Below are positions 42,403-49,788 of a DNA stretch of 64,000 nucleotides, in pieces (position 1 is the stretch's first letter; every line of letters begins with the position of its first letter). The DNA is from Streptomyces adelaidensis. GTDB lineage: Bacteria; Actinomycetota; Actinomycetes; Streptomycetales; Streptomycetaceae. Below the pieces are notes generated by a model. The model saw only the letters and a list, made by a program, of their open reading frames with translations, was not told the DNA's origin and did no database searches. The position numbers were made by a program, and so were the translations under genes. The DNA lies in assembly GCF_016598475.1 (NCBI RefSeq), contig NZ_JAEMUX010000012.1, forward strand, positions 1 through 64,000, given 5' to 3'.

Positions 42403-43895
42403 GTGGCCCTGCTTTCGCGGTTGGCGCTTTCGCGGTTGGCTTCCATTACTTCTTCGGCTGCTGCTTCGGCCGCTTCTTCGACTACGTCCGCTGTGCCGAG
42501 GGTGTCCTCGGCCGCCTCTTCGGCGGCCCGGCCCGTCATCGGTACGGCTGCGACGCGGCCCCCCGCACGGCCCTCCGCGCGGGCGATCGCCTCGCGGTAG
42601 TGGGCCGCCGTGCCCTCGGCGGCCTTGGCCCAGGTGAACCGCTCAAGGACCCGTTCGCGTCCCGCGCGGCCGAGCCGCAGGCGGAGTCCGGGGTCGCCGA
42701 GCAGTCGGCTCAGCCCGGCGGCCAGTGCACCCGGGTCGCCCGGGGGCACCGCGAGGCAGGTCTCTCCGTCGGGTCCGGCGACCTCCGGGATGGCCCCGCC
42801 GGTGGTGGCGACCAGGGGCGTACCGGTGGCCATGGCCTCGGCGGCGGGCAGCGAGAACCCCTCGTACAGCGAGGGCACACAGGCGACCTCGGCCGAGCGG
42901 ACCAGGTCGACGAGCTCGGCGTCCGAGATGCCCTTGACGAACTCGACGGCGTCTTCGAGGCCGTACCGCTCGACGGCCTGGGCGACCGGCCCCTCGGTGG
43001 GGCGCTTGCCGACGACGACCAGATGGGCGGCGGGGTGCTCGGCGCGCACCTTCGCGAGCGCCTCGACGAGGAAGACGAGCCCCTTGAGCGGCACGTCCGC
43101 GCTGGAGGTGGTGACGATCCGGCCGGGCACCTGGGCGACGGCCGGATCCGGTGCGAAGAGGTCGGTGTCGGCGCCTATGTGCACGACGTGCATACGGTCG
43201 TCGCGGACGCCGAGGTGCTCGACGATCTCCTTGCGGGAGGTGCCGGAGACGGTGAGCACGGACGGCAGCCGGCGCGCGACCCGCTTCTGCATCCGGGTGA
43301 ACGCGTACCAGCGGCGCACGGACATCCGCCGCTGCCAGCCCTCGGCCGCGTCCAGCTCCAACTGCCGGTCGACGGTGATGGGGTGGTGGATGGTGGTGAC
43401 GAGGGGCGCGCCGACGTCCCCCAACAGGCCGTAGCCGAGCGTCTGGTTGTCGTGGACGACGTCGAACTCGCCGCGCCGGGCGCGCAGATGACGCCGGGCG
43501 CGGAGCGAGAACGTCAGGGGCTCGGGAAAGCCGCCGGTCCACATCGTGGCCACTTCGACGGCGTCGATCCAGTCGCGGTACTCGTCCCGCTTCGGGGTGC
43601 GGAAGGGGTCGGGGTGCCGGTAGAGGTCGAGGCTGGGCAGCTCGGTGAGGGAGAGCCGGTCCCCGTGATCCTCGTCGAGGACGTCGAGCGCGTCGAGTAC
43701 CGGATACGGCTGGGAGCCGATCACCTCGACGCGGTGGCCGAGGCGCGCGAGCTCGCGCGAGAGGTGCCGTACGTAGACGCCCTGGCCCCCGCAGAACGGG
43801 TTCCCCTTATAGGTGAGGAGCGCGATGTTGAGCGGGCTCCCACCGTCGGCCGCGAGGTCATGCCGGGCCCCCGTCTGACTGGCCTCAGCGGTCAC
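42396..43895 (-). CDS. Family 4 glycosyltransferase
   Basis: The 499-residue GT-B enzyme has NPFCGGQGVYVRHLSRELARLGHRVEVIG, VTTIHHPI, VLTVSGTSRKEIVEHLGV and the C-terminal nucleotide-sugar site PSLYEGFSLPAAEAMATGTPLVAT, the GT4 E-x7-E motif. The tail (about 460-499) is an Ala/Glu-rich extension. The start is the GTG at 43895 with GGGGG upstream; the region before the fold has no ATG. It opens an operon divergent from the KstR-like gene, with a KstR-type site in between. Confidence 0.87.
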   Translation of the reverse strand: MTAEASQTGARHDLAADGGSPLNIALLTYKGNPFCGGQGVYVRHLSRELARLGHRVEVIGSQPYPVLDALDVLDEDHGDRLSLTELPSLDLYRHPDPFRTPKRDEYRDWIDAVEVATMWTGGFPEPLTFSLRARRHLRARRGEFDVVHDNQTLGYGLLGDVGAPLVTTIHHPITVDRQLELDAAEGWQRRMSVRRWYAFTRMQKRVARRLPSVLTVSGTSRKEIVEHLGVRDDRMHVVHIGADTDLFAPDPAVAQVPGRIVTTSSADVPLKGLVFLVEALAKVRAEHPAAHLVVVGKRPTEGPVAQAVERYGLEDAVEFVKGISDAELVDLVRSAEVACVPSLYEGFSLPAAEAMATGTPLVATTGGAIPEVAGPDGETCLAVPPGDPGALAAGLSRLLGDPGLRLRLGRAGRERVLERFTWAKAAEGTAAHYREAIARAEGRAGGRVAAVPMTGRAAEEAAEDTLGTADVVEEAAEAAAEEVMEANRESANRESRATC

Positions 43896-43949
43896 TCCTG
43901 GCCCCCTTCTCACTGCGATTTCCCGTGAGATTACGACGAGACGGTAATC

Positions 43950-43963
43950 TAGAACAAGTTTCA
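43950..43963. promoter_or_regulatory. KstR-type operator between kstR-like gene and glycosyltransferase operon
   Basis: TAGAACAAGTTTCA fits TNNAACNNGTTNNA; extended by one base each side it reads CTAGAACAAGTTTCAG. On the minus strand the same bases provide TTGTTC, 18 bases before TAATCT, a possible promoter of the glycosyltransferase operon. It lies 149 bases before the kstR-like start and suggests autoregulation. A second dyad, TCTACC-GGCT-GGTAGA, lies at 43990-44005. Confidence 0.72.
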
Positions 43964-44112
43964 GAGTTGATCGTTCAAGAGGCTTTGAATCTACCGGCTG
44001 GTAGAACCGCTGTGAGAGCTGGATCAGGTGATTCACGCCACGACACAGGCCCTGGCATGCTGTCTGATCGCATACCCTCACCGACCGTCACAACCGTCAC
44101 GGAACGAGACCC

Positions 44113-44757
44113 ATGCCTGCGGAAGTCAAGGTGGAAGCCGGTAGCGCGCGACAGGCCCCGCGTCCGGACTCGCCGCCCCTCACGGAGCGGCAGGAGGCCC
44201 GTCGGCGCCGCATCCTGCACGCGAGCGCCCAGCTGGCCAGCCGGGGCGGTTTCGACGCCGTCCAGATGCGCGAGGTCGCCGAGTCCTCCCAGGTCGCCCT
44301 CGGCACCCTCTACCGCTACTTCCCCTCCAAGATCCATCTGCTGGTCGCCACCATGCAGGCGCAGCTGGAGCACATGCACGGCATGCTCCGCAAGAAGCCG
44401 CCGACCGGCGACACGGCGGCCGAGCGGGTCGCCGAGACCCTGATGCGCGCGTTCCGCGCCCTCCAGCGCGAGCCCCACCTCGCCGACGCCATGGTCCGCG
44501 CCCTCACCTTCGCCGACCGCAGCGTCAGCCCCGAGGTCGACCAGGTCTCCCACCAGACCACCGCGATCATCCTCGACGCCATGGGCCTGGACCACCCCAG
44601 CGCCGAACAGCTCTCCGCCGTCCGCGTCATCGAACACACCTGGCACTCGGCCCTGGTCACCTGGCTCTCGGGCCGCGCCTCCATCGCCCAGGTGAAGATC
44701 GACATCGAGACGGTGTGCCGGCTCATCGACCTGACCGCGCCCGAGCAGAAGAAGTGA
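44113..44757 (+). CDS. TetR-family regulator, KstR-like
   Basis: The 214-residue protein has the TetR helix-turn-helix in the form ERQEARRRRILHASAQLASRGGFDAVQMREVAESSQVALGTLYRYFPSK. From memory this is very close to the mycobacterial cholesterol regulator KstR over the same segment, and the ligand domain also has ALTFADRSVSPEVDQV and RVIEHTWHSALVTWLSGRAS. KstR represses lipid and steroid catabolism genes until a CoA thioester binds. Its own upstream region carries a KstR-type site. Calling it KstR-like is well supported; the ligand here is not known. Confidence 0.85.
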   Translation: MPAEVKVEAGSARQAPRPDSPPLTERQEARRRRILHASAQLASRGGFDAVQMREVAESSQVALGTLYRYFPSKIHLLVATMQAQLEHMHGMLRKKPPTGDTAAERVAETLMRAFRALQREPHLADAMVRALTFADRSVSPEVDQVSHQTTAIILDAMGLDHPSAEQLSAVRVIEHTWHSALVTWLSGRASIAQVKIDIETVCRLIDLTAPEQKK

Positions 44758-44759
44758 TC

Positions 44760-44990
44760 AAAAAAATAGGGCCCCGAACAGACGTCGGGGCCTACGAAGG
44801 GACCTACGAGACGGGTTTCCCTGTACCGGTATGACTGCTCCGGAACAGGTGCCGAGGGTCACCGTCAGGCCCTGTCCTGCGACCTTCCGGCCTCTCAGCC
44901 CGACCGTCGACGTCGGCACCGGCGGATCTTCAACCTCTCGCCCATGTCGGCTACTCCGGTCGACTCCCTCTACTCGCCTCGTAGGCCTAT
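44760..44990 (-). ncRNA. Candidate structured small RNA with intrinsic terminator
   Basis: On the minus strand a -10 box TACTCT (45001-44996) is followed by about 230 non-coding bases ending in a textbook terminator: GGCCCCGA-7-TCGGGGCC (44769-44793) and seven T residues (44766-44760). The 5' part GGCCTACGAG can pair with either of two 3' segments, CTCGTAGGTCC or TTCGTAGGCC, so the ends close a long stem. It precedes no minus-strand gene, arguing against a riboswitch. A 6S- or Ms1-like RNA is a possibility I cannot verify. Confidence 0.55.
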
Positions 44991-45039
44991 CTCCAGAGTA
45001 GGACAAGAAGAACGGATGCAACACCCCAAATAGGATTTT

Positions 45040-45903
45040 TTATCCCACGATTTCCAGCCCGCTCCAGCCGCGCCCGATCGCCGCCTCCCCCGCCCACTGG
45101 TCCAGCAGCCGCCTGGCCTCGCTCTCCGGGGCCGCCAGGCAGACGCGCTGGGCGCCGGCGTGGACACTCCGCTCCTTGTGGATGGTGCCCTCACTGCAGC
45201 AGGAGCAGTGGAAGACCACGCTGCTGGCGGGTTCGGCGCCGAAGGCGTGGTCGGTGAAGAGGTCGACGAGCGCTTCCAGGTCGGCGGGGTCGCCCGCGGT
45301 GACCGTCACCTGGAGCGTGGGCAGGTCGGACGGTTCGAAGAGGAGGAGTTCGTCGAAGACGGGGTAGGTGCTGCCGTCGATGACGCGTTCGCCGTTCGGC
45401 TCGCCGTCGTGCAGGACGATCTCGCCGTAGCGGCGACCGCCGGACACGGGTACGTTCACGACGCGCCCTCGGGTGGGGCAGAGACGTTCGATCCAGACGA
45501 CCTCGCGTTCGCCGCCGGTGTCCAGGCGGACGCAGGCGTGACCGAAGCCGCCCTCGATCTCGCCCTCCCCGGCCGGGAGTTCGATGCCGAAGCCGGCCCA
45601 GGCGTCACGCGCCGTCGCCCAGTCGCGACGGATCGTGGCCGCGATGCCGAGGTTCCAGTACGCGGGGTCGCCCTCGCCGCGCGGTGCGCGGGCGGCGGCC
45701 TGGACGCCGAGTTCGTACGCCTTCTCCCAGTTGCGCAGGAACTTGTGGCCGAGCGCGGCGTCGTACCACCACTCGGCGCTCGACGTCTCGTCCGGGTAAT
45801 GGGCGAGTACCTGCTCGTAGAGGTCGGCGGCGCGCTGCCACTCCTCCGCGTCCCAGGCCGCGTACGCCTGCTCGATCAGTTGCCTGGCCTCGGACTTCCG
45901 CAC
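45040..45903 (-). CDS. Tetratricopeptide-repeat protein with C-terminal cysteine cluster
   Basis: The 287-residue protein opens with TPR-like helices (about 1-105: AYAAWDAEEWQRAADLYEQVLAHYP, AYWNLGIAATIRRDWATARDAW), followed by a beta-rich domain and a C-terminal cluster FHCSCCSEGTIHKERS. Such proteins are common and unassigned in Streptomyces. The start is GTG or equivalent at 45903. It is upstream of the small RNA on the same strand. Its stop codon lies in GGGATAAAAAATCC, a possible weak terminator. Confidence 0.72.
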   Translation of the reverse strand: MRKSEARQLIEQAYAAWDAEEWQRAADLYEQVLAHYPDETSSAEWWYDAALGHKFLRNWEKAYELGVQAAARAPRGEGDPAYWNLGIAATIRRDWATARDAWAGFGIELPAGEGEIEGGFGHACVRLDTGGEREVVWIERLCPTRGRVVNVPVSGGRRYGEIVLHDGEPNGERVIDGSTYPVFDELLLFEPSDLPTLQVTVTAGDPADLEALVDLFTDHAFGAEPASSVVFHCSCCSEGTIHKERSVHAGAQRVCLAAPESEARRLLDQWAGEAAIGRGWSGLEIVG

Positions 45904-45984
45904 GCTTCCCTGTCCCTGCTCACATCCACGGGTCCGGCTCTCCGGGCCCGCTCGCCACCGCGACGATCGCAGGAGCGTACGCCG

Positions 45985-46218
45985 CTACTCTTCCGGCGGG
46001 AACACCGGCTGTCCGCTGCCCAGCAGGGCGATCGAGATCGCCTCGACCGGGCAGCCCTCCGCCGCCTTCAGGACGGGTTCGCCCGCGTCGGTCTCGGGGT
46101 CGGTGGGGTGGGACTGCATGGCGGAGTCGAGGTGGAAGGCGTCCGGGGCGTGGTGGGTGCACTGGGCGGAGCCGATGCAGAGGGCACGGTCGACCTCCAC
46201 GTGCCAGCGGTCGCCCAT
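45985..46218 (-). CDS. 3Fe-4S ferredoxin
   Basis: The 77-residue protein has the single-cluster pattern CIGSAQC near residues 14-20 and EGCPVEAI near 56, as in the ferredoxins that serve actinobacterial cytochromes P450 and other oxygenases. It starts 3 bases after the aldehyde dehydrogenase stop, so both come from one message. No P450 gene is present in this window. Confidence 0.9.
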   Translation of the reverse strand: MGDRWHVEVDRALCIGSAQCTHHAPDAFHLDSAMQSHPTDPETDAGEPVLKAAEGCPVEAISIALLGSGQPVFPPEE

Positions 46219-46221
46219 GTC

Positions 46222-47694
46222 CTACGCCTCCCCGGCCGGGGGCTGGTAGCCGGCGGGCAGGTGGATCATCTTGTGTTCCAGGTACTCGCCGTAGCCCTCG
46301 GGGCCGAACTCGCGGCCCAGGCCGGAGTTCTTGTAGCCGCCGAAGGGGCCGAGCATGTCGAGGCTGAAGGTGTTGACGGAGTAGGTGCCGGTGCGGACCC
46401 GGCGGGCGATGTCGATGCCGCGTTCGTCGTCGGCGGTCCAGACGCTGCCGCTGAGGCCGTAGTCGGAGTCGTTGGCGATCCGTACGGCCTCGGACTCGTC
46501 GCCGTACGGCAGGAGGCAGATCACCGGGCCGAAGATCTCCTCGCGGGCGATGCGCATGGAGTTGTCGACGTCGCCGAAGAGGGTGGCCTCGACGTACCAG
46601 CCGCGGTCGAGACCGGCCGGGCGGCCGCCGCCGGTGAGGATCTTGGCGCCCTCCTCCTGGCCGATCCGGATGTAGTCGAGGCTGCGGCGCTGCTGGCGCT
46701 CGGCGACGAGGGGGCCGAGTTCGGTGGCCGGGTCGAGGGGGTCGCCGACCTTCAGCGCGGAGGCCGCCGCCGCGAAGGCCTCGGCGAACTCGTCGTAGCG
46801 GGTGCGGGGTACGAGGATGCGGGTCTGGGCCACGCACGCCTGGCCGTTGATCATCCAGGCGAAGGGGGCGATGCCGGCGACGGCGGTGACCGCGTCCGCG
46901 TCCGGCAGGATCAGGGCCGCCGACTTGCCGCCCAGCTCCAGCGTGACGCGGGTGAGATTGCGGGCGGCGACCTCCATGACCCGCTTGCCGGCGGCGACCG
47001 AGCCGGTGAAGGAGACCTTGTCGACGCCCGGGTGCCCGACCAGGTACTCGCTGACCTCGCGGTCGGCGGGAAGGATGGACAGAACACCCTCGGGCAGGCC
47101 CGCCTCCGCCGCGATCTCCGCCAACAGGTAGGCGTCCAGGGGGGTTTCGGGCGACACCTTCAGGATTGCCGGGCAGCCCGCGAGCAGCGCGGGGGCCAGC
47201 TTGGCGGCGGCGGTGAACTGCGGCACGTTCCACGGGACGATCGCCGCGACCACCCCGACCGGCTCCCGCCGCACCAGGATCTTCCCCAGCGCGCCGTCCC
47301 GCCGCTCCTCGTACGTGAATCCGCGCGCCGTCGTGATCGCCGCGTCCCACGCCATCAGCGACGCGAGCGCCTGCACCATCACGCTGGAGGTGTACGGGGT
47401 GCCGTTCTCCGAGCTGATGATCCGGGCGAACTCCTCGTGGCGTACGGCGAAGGTGTCCTTGATCCGGGTGACGACCGCGATGCGCTCGTCGAGGGTCATA
47501 CGTGGCCAGGGGCCGTGGTCGAACGCCTGCCGCGCGGCGGCGACCGCCCGGTCCACGTCCGCGCGCGACGCGTGCGGTACGCGGCCGATGACCTCCTCCG
47601 TGTGCGGCGAGACCACCTCGATGACGTCCGTGCCCAGGGGGTCGGTCAACTCCCCGCCGATGAACAGCTGTCCGTGTTCCACGAGTTCCGTCAT
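46222..47694 (-). CDS. Aldehyde dehydrogenase (NAD(P)+-dependent)
   Basis: The 490-residue enzyme has all hallmarks: VVAAIVPWNVPQFTAAAKLAPALLAGCPAILKVS, the NAD site FTGSVAAGKRV, VTLELGGKSAALI with the catalytic glutamate, and the catalytic cysteine in NGQACVAQTRILV. It oxidises an aldehyde to the acid. It is coupled to a ferredoxin, a pairing usual in P450 or lipid/terpenoid degradation. A palindromic element lies 48-83 bases upstream. Confidence 0.93.
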   Translation of the reverse strand: MTELVEHGQLFIGGELTDPLGTDVIEVVSPHTEEVIGRVPHASRADVDRAVAAARQAFDHGPWPRMTLDERIAVVTRIKDTFAVRHEEFARIISSENGTPYTSSVMVQALASLMAWDAAITTARGFTYEERRDGALGKILVRREPVGVVAAIVPWNVPQFTAAAKLAPALLAGCPAILKVSPETPLDAYLLAEIAAEAGLPEGVLSILPADREVSEYLVGHPGVDKVSFTGSVAAGKRVMEVAARNLTRVTLELGGKSAALILPDADAVTAVAGIAPFAWMINGQACVAQTRILVPRTRYDEFAEAFAAAASALKVGDPLDPATELGPLVAERQQRRSLDYIRIGQEEGAKILTGGGRPAGLDRGWYVEATLFGDVDNSMRIAREEIFGPVICLLPYGDESEAVRIANDSDYGLSGSVWTADDERGIDIARRVRTGTYSVNTFSLDMLGPFGGYKNSGLGREFGPEGYGEYLEHKMIHLPAGYQPPAGEA

Positions 47695-47741
47695 GGGCGA
47701 CTGCCTCCCGGAGCCGGGTCTTCTTCTCCAGCGTTCGTTCT

Positions 47742-47777
47742 CTGACGATGCATCAGATAGGGAACTGATACCAGTTC
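47742..47777. promoter_or_regulatory. Two inverted repeats upstream of the aldehyde dehydrogenase operon
   Basis: CTGACGATGCATCAG (47742-47756) and the perfect GAACTG-ATAC-CAGTTC (47762-47777) lie side by side before the minus-strand operon. Both are likely protein sites; the second is spaced differently from a KstR motif. Confidence 0.5.
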
Positions 47778-47869
47778 TGGGCAGAGGAGTCCACGGCAGC
47801 GCTGCCGCTGGGCTGTGCCGGGGAGTGAGTGGGTTGGGGGGTGCGTTGTCGGGTGCGGGTGGGGGGGTT

Positions 47870-47968
47870 GCTCGCGCAGTTCCCCGCGCCCCGAAAAGCA
47901 GGGGCTGCGCCCCGTGCTTTTCGGCCGTCAGTGGCCGTGTCTTTCAGGGGCGCGGGGAACTGCGCGAC
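47870..47968. repeat. REP-like palindromic intergenic element
   Basis: Outer arms GCGCAGTTCCCCGCGCCCC and GGGGCGCGGGGAACTGCGC enclose an inner hairpin of GAAAAGCAGGGGC/GCCCCGTGCTTTTC. This nested palindrome is a common dispersed Streptomyces intergenic repeat. A shortened relative occurs inside the ABC ATPase gene at about 53750. Confidence 0.8.
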
Positions 47969-48018
47969 CAGCCCCCACCGGACCCGCAGCCGACAACGCA
48001 CTCCCCCTCTCCCCTCGG

Positions 48019-48040
48019 TGGAACTCGTTCTAGTTATAGT
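48019..48040 (+). promoter_or_regulatory. KstR-type operator overlapping the MBL gene promoter
   Basis: TGGAACTCGTTCTA (48019-48032) fits TNNAACNNGTTNNA. Its complement, TAGAACGAGTTCCA, differs at only one position from the site at 27198. It is followed at once by TATAGT (48035-48040), a good -10 box, 28 bases before the ATG. The site occupies the promoter spacer, a repressing position. Confidence 0.75.
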
Positions 48041-48068
48041 GGCCGGAGTCGCGGCGACAGGGGATCCC

Positions 48069-49097
48069 ATGGCAGCACACGTGCACGATCACGGCGGCGG
48101 CGTGCGGTCCGTCGAGGTTCCCATTCCGGACAACCCGCTGGGCCACACGCTCGTGTATGTCGTCGACACCGACAACGGCCCGGTGCTGATCGACACCGGC
48201 TGGGACGACCCCACGTCGTGGGACACCCTCACCGCCGGCCTGACGGCATGCGGTACGTCGGTCGCGGAGATCCACGGCGTGGTCATCACCCACCACCACC
48301 CCGACCACCACGGCCTGTCGGGCGCGGTGCGCGACGCGTCCGGCGCGTGGATCGCGATGCACGCCGCGGACACGGCGATCGTGCGCCGCACCCGGGGCAC
48401 GGGCCCGGACCGCTGGTTCTCGTACATGACGGCCAAGCTCACCGCCGCCGGCGCCCCCGAGGAACACCTCGCCCCCCTCCGCACCCCACGCCGCCGCCCT
48501 CTCCCCGGCTTCTCCCCCGCCCTGCCCGACCGCGAGATCGTCCCCGGCGAACTCCTCGACCTCCCCGGCCGCCGCGTCCGCGCGATCTGGACCCCGGGCC
48601 ACACGCCCGGCCACGTCTGCCTGCACCTGGAGGAGACACACCCGGCCCAACTGCCCGGCCACGACCGCCTGTTCTCCGGCGACCATCTCCTTCCCGGGAT
48701 CAGCCCGCACATCGGCCTGTACGAGGACCCGGACGACGACACCGTCACCGATCCCCTCGGCGACTACCTCGACTCCCTGGAACGCGTCGGCCGGCTCGCC
48801 CCCGCCGAGGTCCTCCCGGCCCACCAGTACGCGTTCACCGACGCGGCCGCCCGGGTACGGAAGTTGCTGGCCCACCACGAGTCCCGGCTCACCGGACTCC
48901 TCACCCTCCTCGCCGAGCCCCTCACCGCCTGGCAGCTCGCCGAACGCATGAAGTGGAACCGCCCCTGGGCCGACATCCCCTTCGGCTCCCGCAACATCGC
49001 CGTCTCCGAGGCCGAGGCCCATCTGCGGCGCCTGGTGAAACTGGGCCGCGCGGAGGCGGTGACGGGGAGCGATCCGGTGACGTACGTGGCGGTGTGA
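48069..49097 (+). CDS. MBL-fold metallo-hydrolase
   Basis: The 342-residue protein has the metallo-beta-lactamase ligands HHHPDHHGLSG (HxHxDH), later GHTPGHVCLHLEE and GDHLLPG, and a C-terminal winged-helix-like extension (LTAWQLAERMKW ... EAEAHLRRLVKLGRAE). This is the form of LACTB2-like and thioester/lipid-linked hydrolases. A KstR-type site in its promoter suggests a role in lipid catabolism. The ATG follows AGGGGATCCC. Confidence 0.87.
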   Translation: MAAHVHDHGGGVRSVEVPIPDNPLGHTLVYVVDTDNGPVLIDTGWDDPTSWDTLTAGLTACGTSVAEIHGVVITHHHPDHHGLSGAVRDASGAWIAMHAADTAIVRRTRGTGPDRWFSYMTAKLTAAGAPEEHLAPLRTPRRRPLPGFSPALPDREIVPGELLDLPGRRVRAIWTPGHTPGHVCLHLEETHPAQLPGHDRLFSGDHLLPGISPHIGLYEDPDDDTVTDPLGDYLDSLERVGRLAPAEVLPAHQYAFTDAAARVRKLLAHHESRLTGLLTLLAEPLTAWQLAERMKWNRPWADIPFGSRNIAVSEAEAHLRRLVKLGRAEAVTGSDPVTYVAV

Positions 49098-49120
49098 GCA
49101 GCCCCACGCCCCCATCCGGA

Positions 49121-49489
49121 TCATCCGGAGACCGAGCGGATCAACTCCTCGGCCCGCCCCAGGAGTTCACGCTCGCGCACACTCATCGTCGGGTTGGCGG
49201 CCCGACGCCTCCTCGCCTCGGCCAGGCCCTCGTCCGTGAGCGTGGAGGGGCCGTCCGGCCGGTGGGCGAGGAGGGCGAGGAGGATCCCGTGGGCCAGGTC
49301 CGCGCGGAAGTCGGCCGGGTCGACCGCGACTTGGGCGAGGATCATCGCGCCCCAGCCGTCCCGGTATCGCCGCAACACCCAGGTCCCGCCGGAACCATGG
49401 CGCCCACCCCGCCCGAACCCGCCCTCGTCCTCCTCGAGTTCGTACACGTCCGCCGTGCGCCCCGCCCCGAGCAGTCTCCCCGTACGCAT
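49121..49489 (-). pseudogene. Internally deleted aminoglycoside-phosphotransferase-like kinase
   Basis: The 122-residue frame keeps the N-terminal kinase strand (GRLLGAGRTADVYEL ... WVLRRYRDGW). It then passes directly to a C-terminal segment (MILAQVAVDPADFRADLAHGILLALL) which in intact family members follows the catalytic loop and DxD region. About 150 residues, including the HGDLHPGN-type loop, are missing, so it cannot be an active kinase. The frame is still open, so the deletion is in frame. It is convergent with the MBL gene. Confidence 0.7.
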
Positions 49490-49544
49490 GGCCCGAACCT
49501 ATCCCGGTGCACAGCCGGCCCTCAGGCGGTTCGCTACCGGCAGG

Positions 49545-49550
49545 TAGAGT
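49545..49550 (+). promoter_or_regulatory. Probable -10 box of the B12 operon
   Basis: TAGAGT lies just before the cobalamin riboswitch. The matching -35 is weak. Confidence 0.4.
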
Positions 49551-49552
49551 GA

Positions 49553-49661
49553 CCGGGTCGTCATCACACCCGTACAGGGGGAAGCCGGTGCAAATCCGGC
49601 GCTGACCCGCAACCGTGAGCCGCCCCGGCAAGGGAGCGGCGAGCCGGACTGCCCGGTACGG
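49553..49661 (+). promoter_or_regulatory. Cobalamin (B12) riboswitch
   Basis: The conserved core is intact: GGGGAAGCC, the B12 box GGTGCAAATCCGGCGC, CTGACCCGCAACCGTGA, and the closing GAGCCGGACTGCC. A GC-rich expression platform follows (49675-49775), with hairpins TCACCGGCGG/CCGCCGGTG and GGAGCCG/CGGCTCC, the last able to mask the region before the start codon. Binding of adenosylcobalamin should shut off the downstream B12-uptake operon. Confidence 0.93.
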
Positions 49662-49788
49662 AACAGTGACCGGCTCGCGTCACCGGCGGCCCGCCGGTGT
49701 CACGGCACCGTCGAGGAATACGGAGCCGAGCCGCCCGGCGCTTCGCCGTGCCGCCCGGCTCCCTGTCAGGGAGAGGCAGCCGCCGATC

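Noticed and set aside
44758-45039. tmRNA, TPP or other metabolite riboswitch in this interval
   Set aside because: No tmRNA acceptor or tag frame is visible. A lone CTGAGA does not make a TPP core. The RNA ends in a terminator that is not followed by a gene on its strand.
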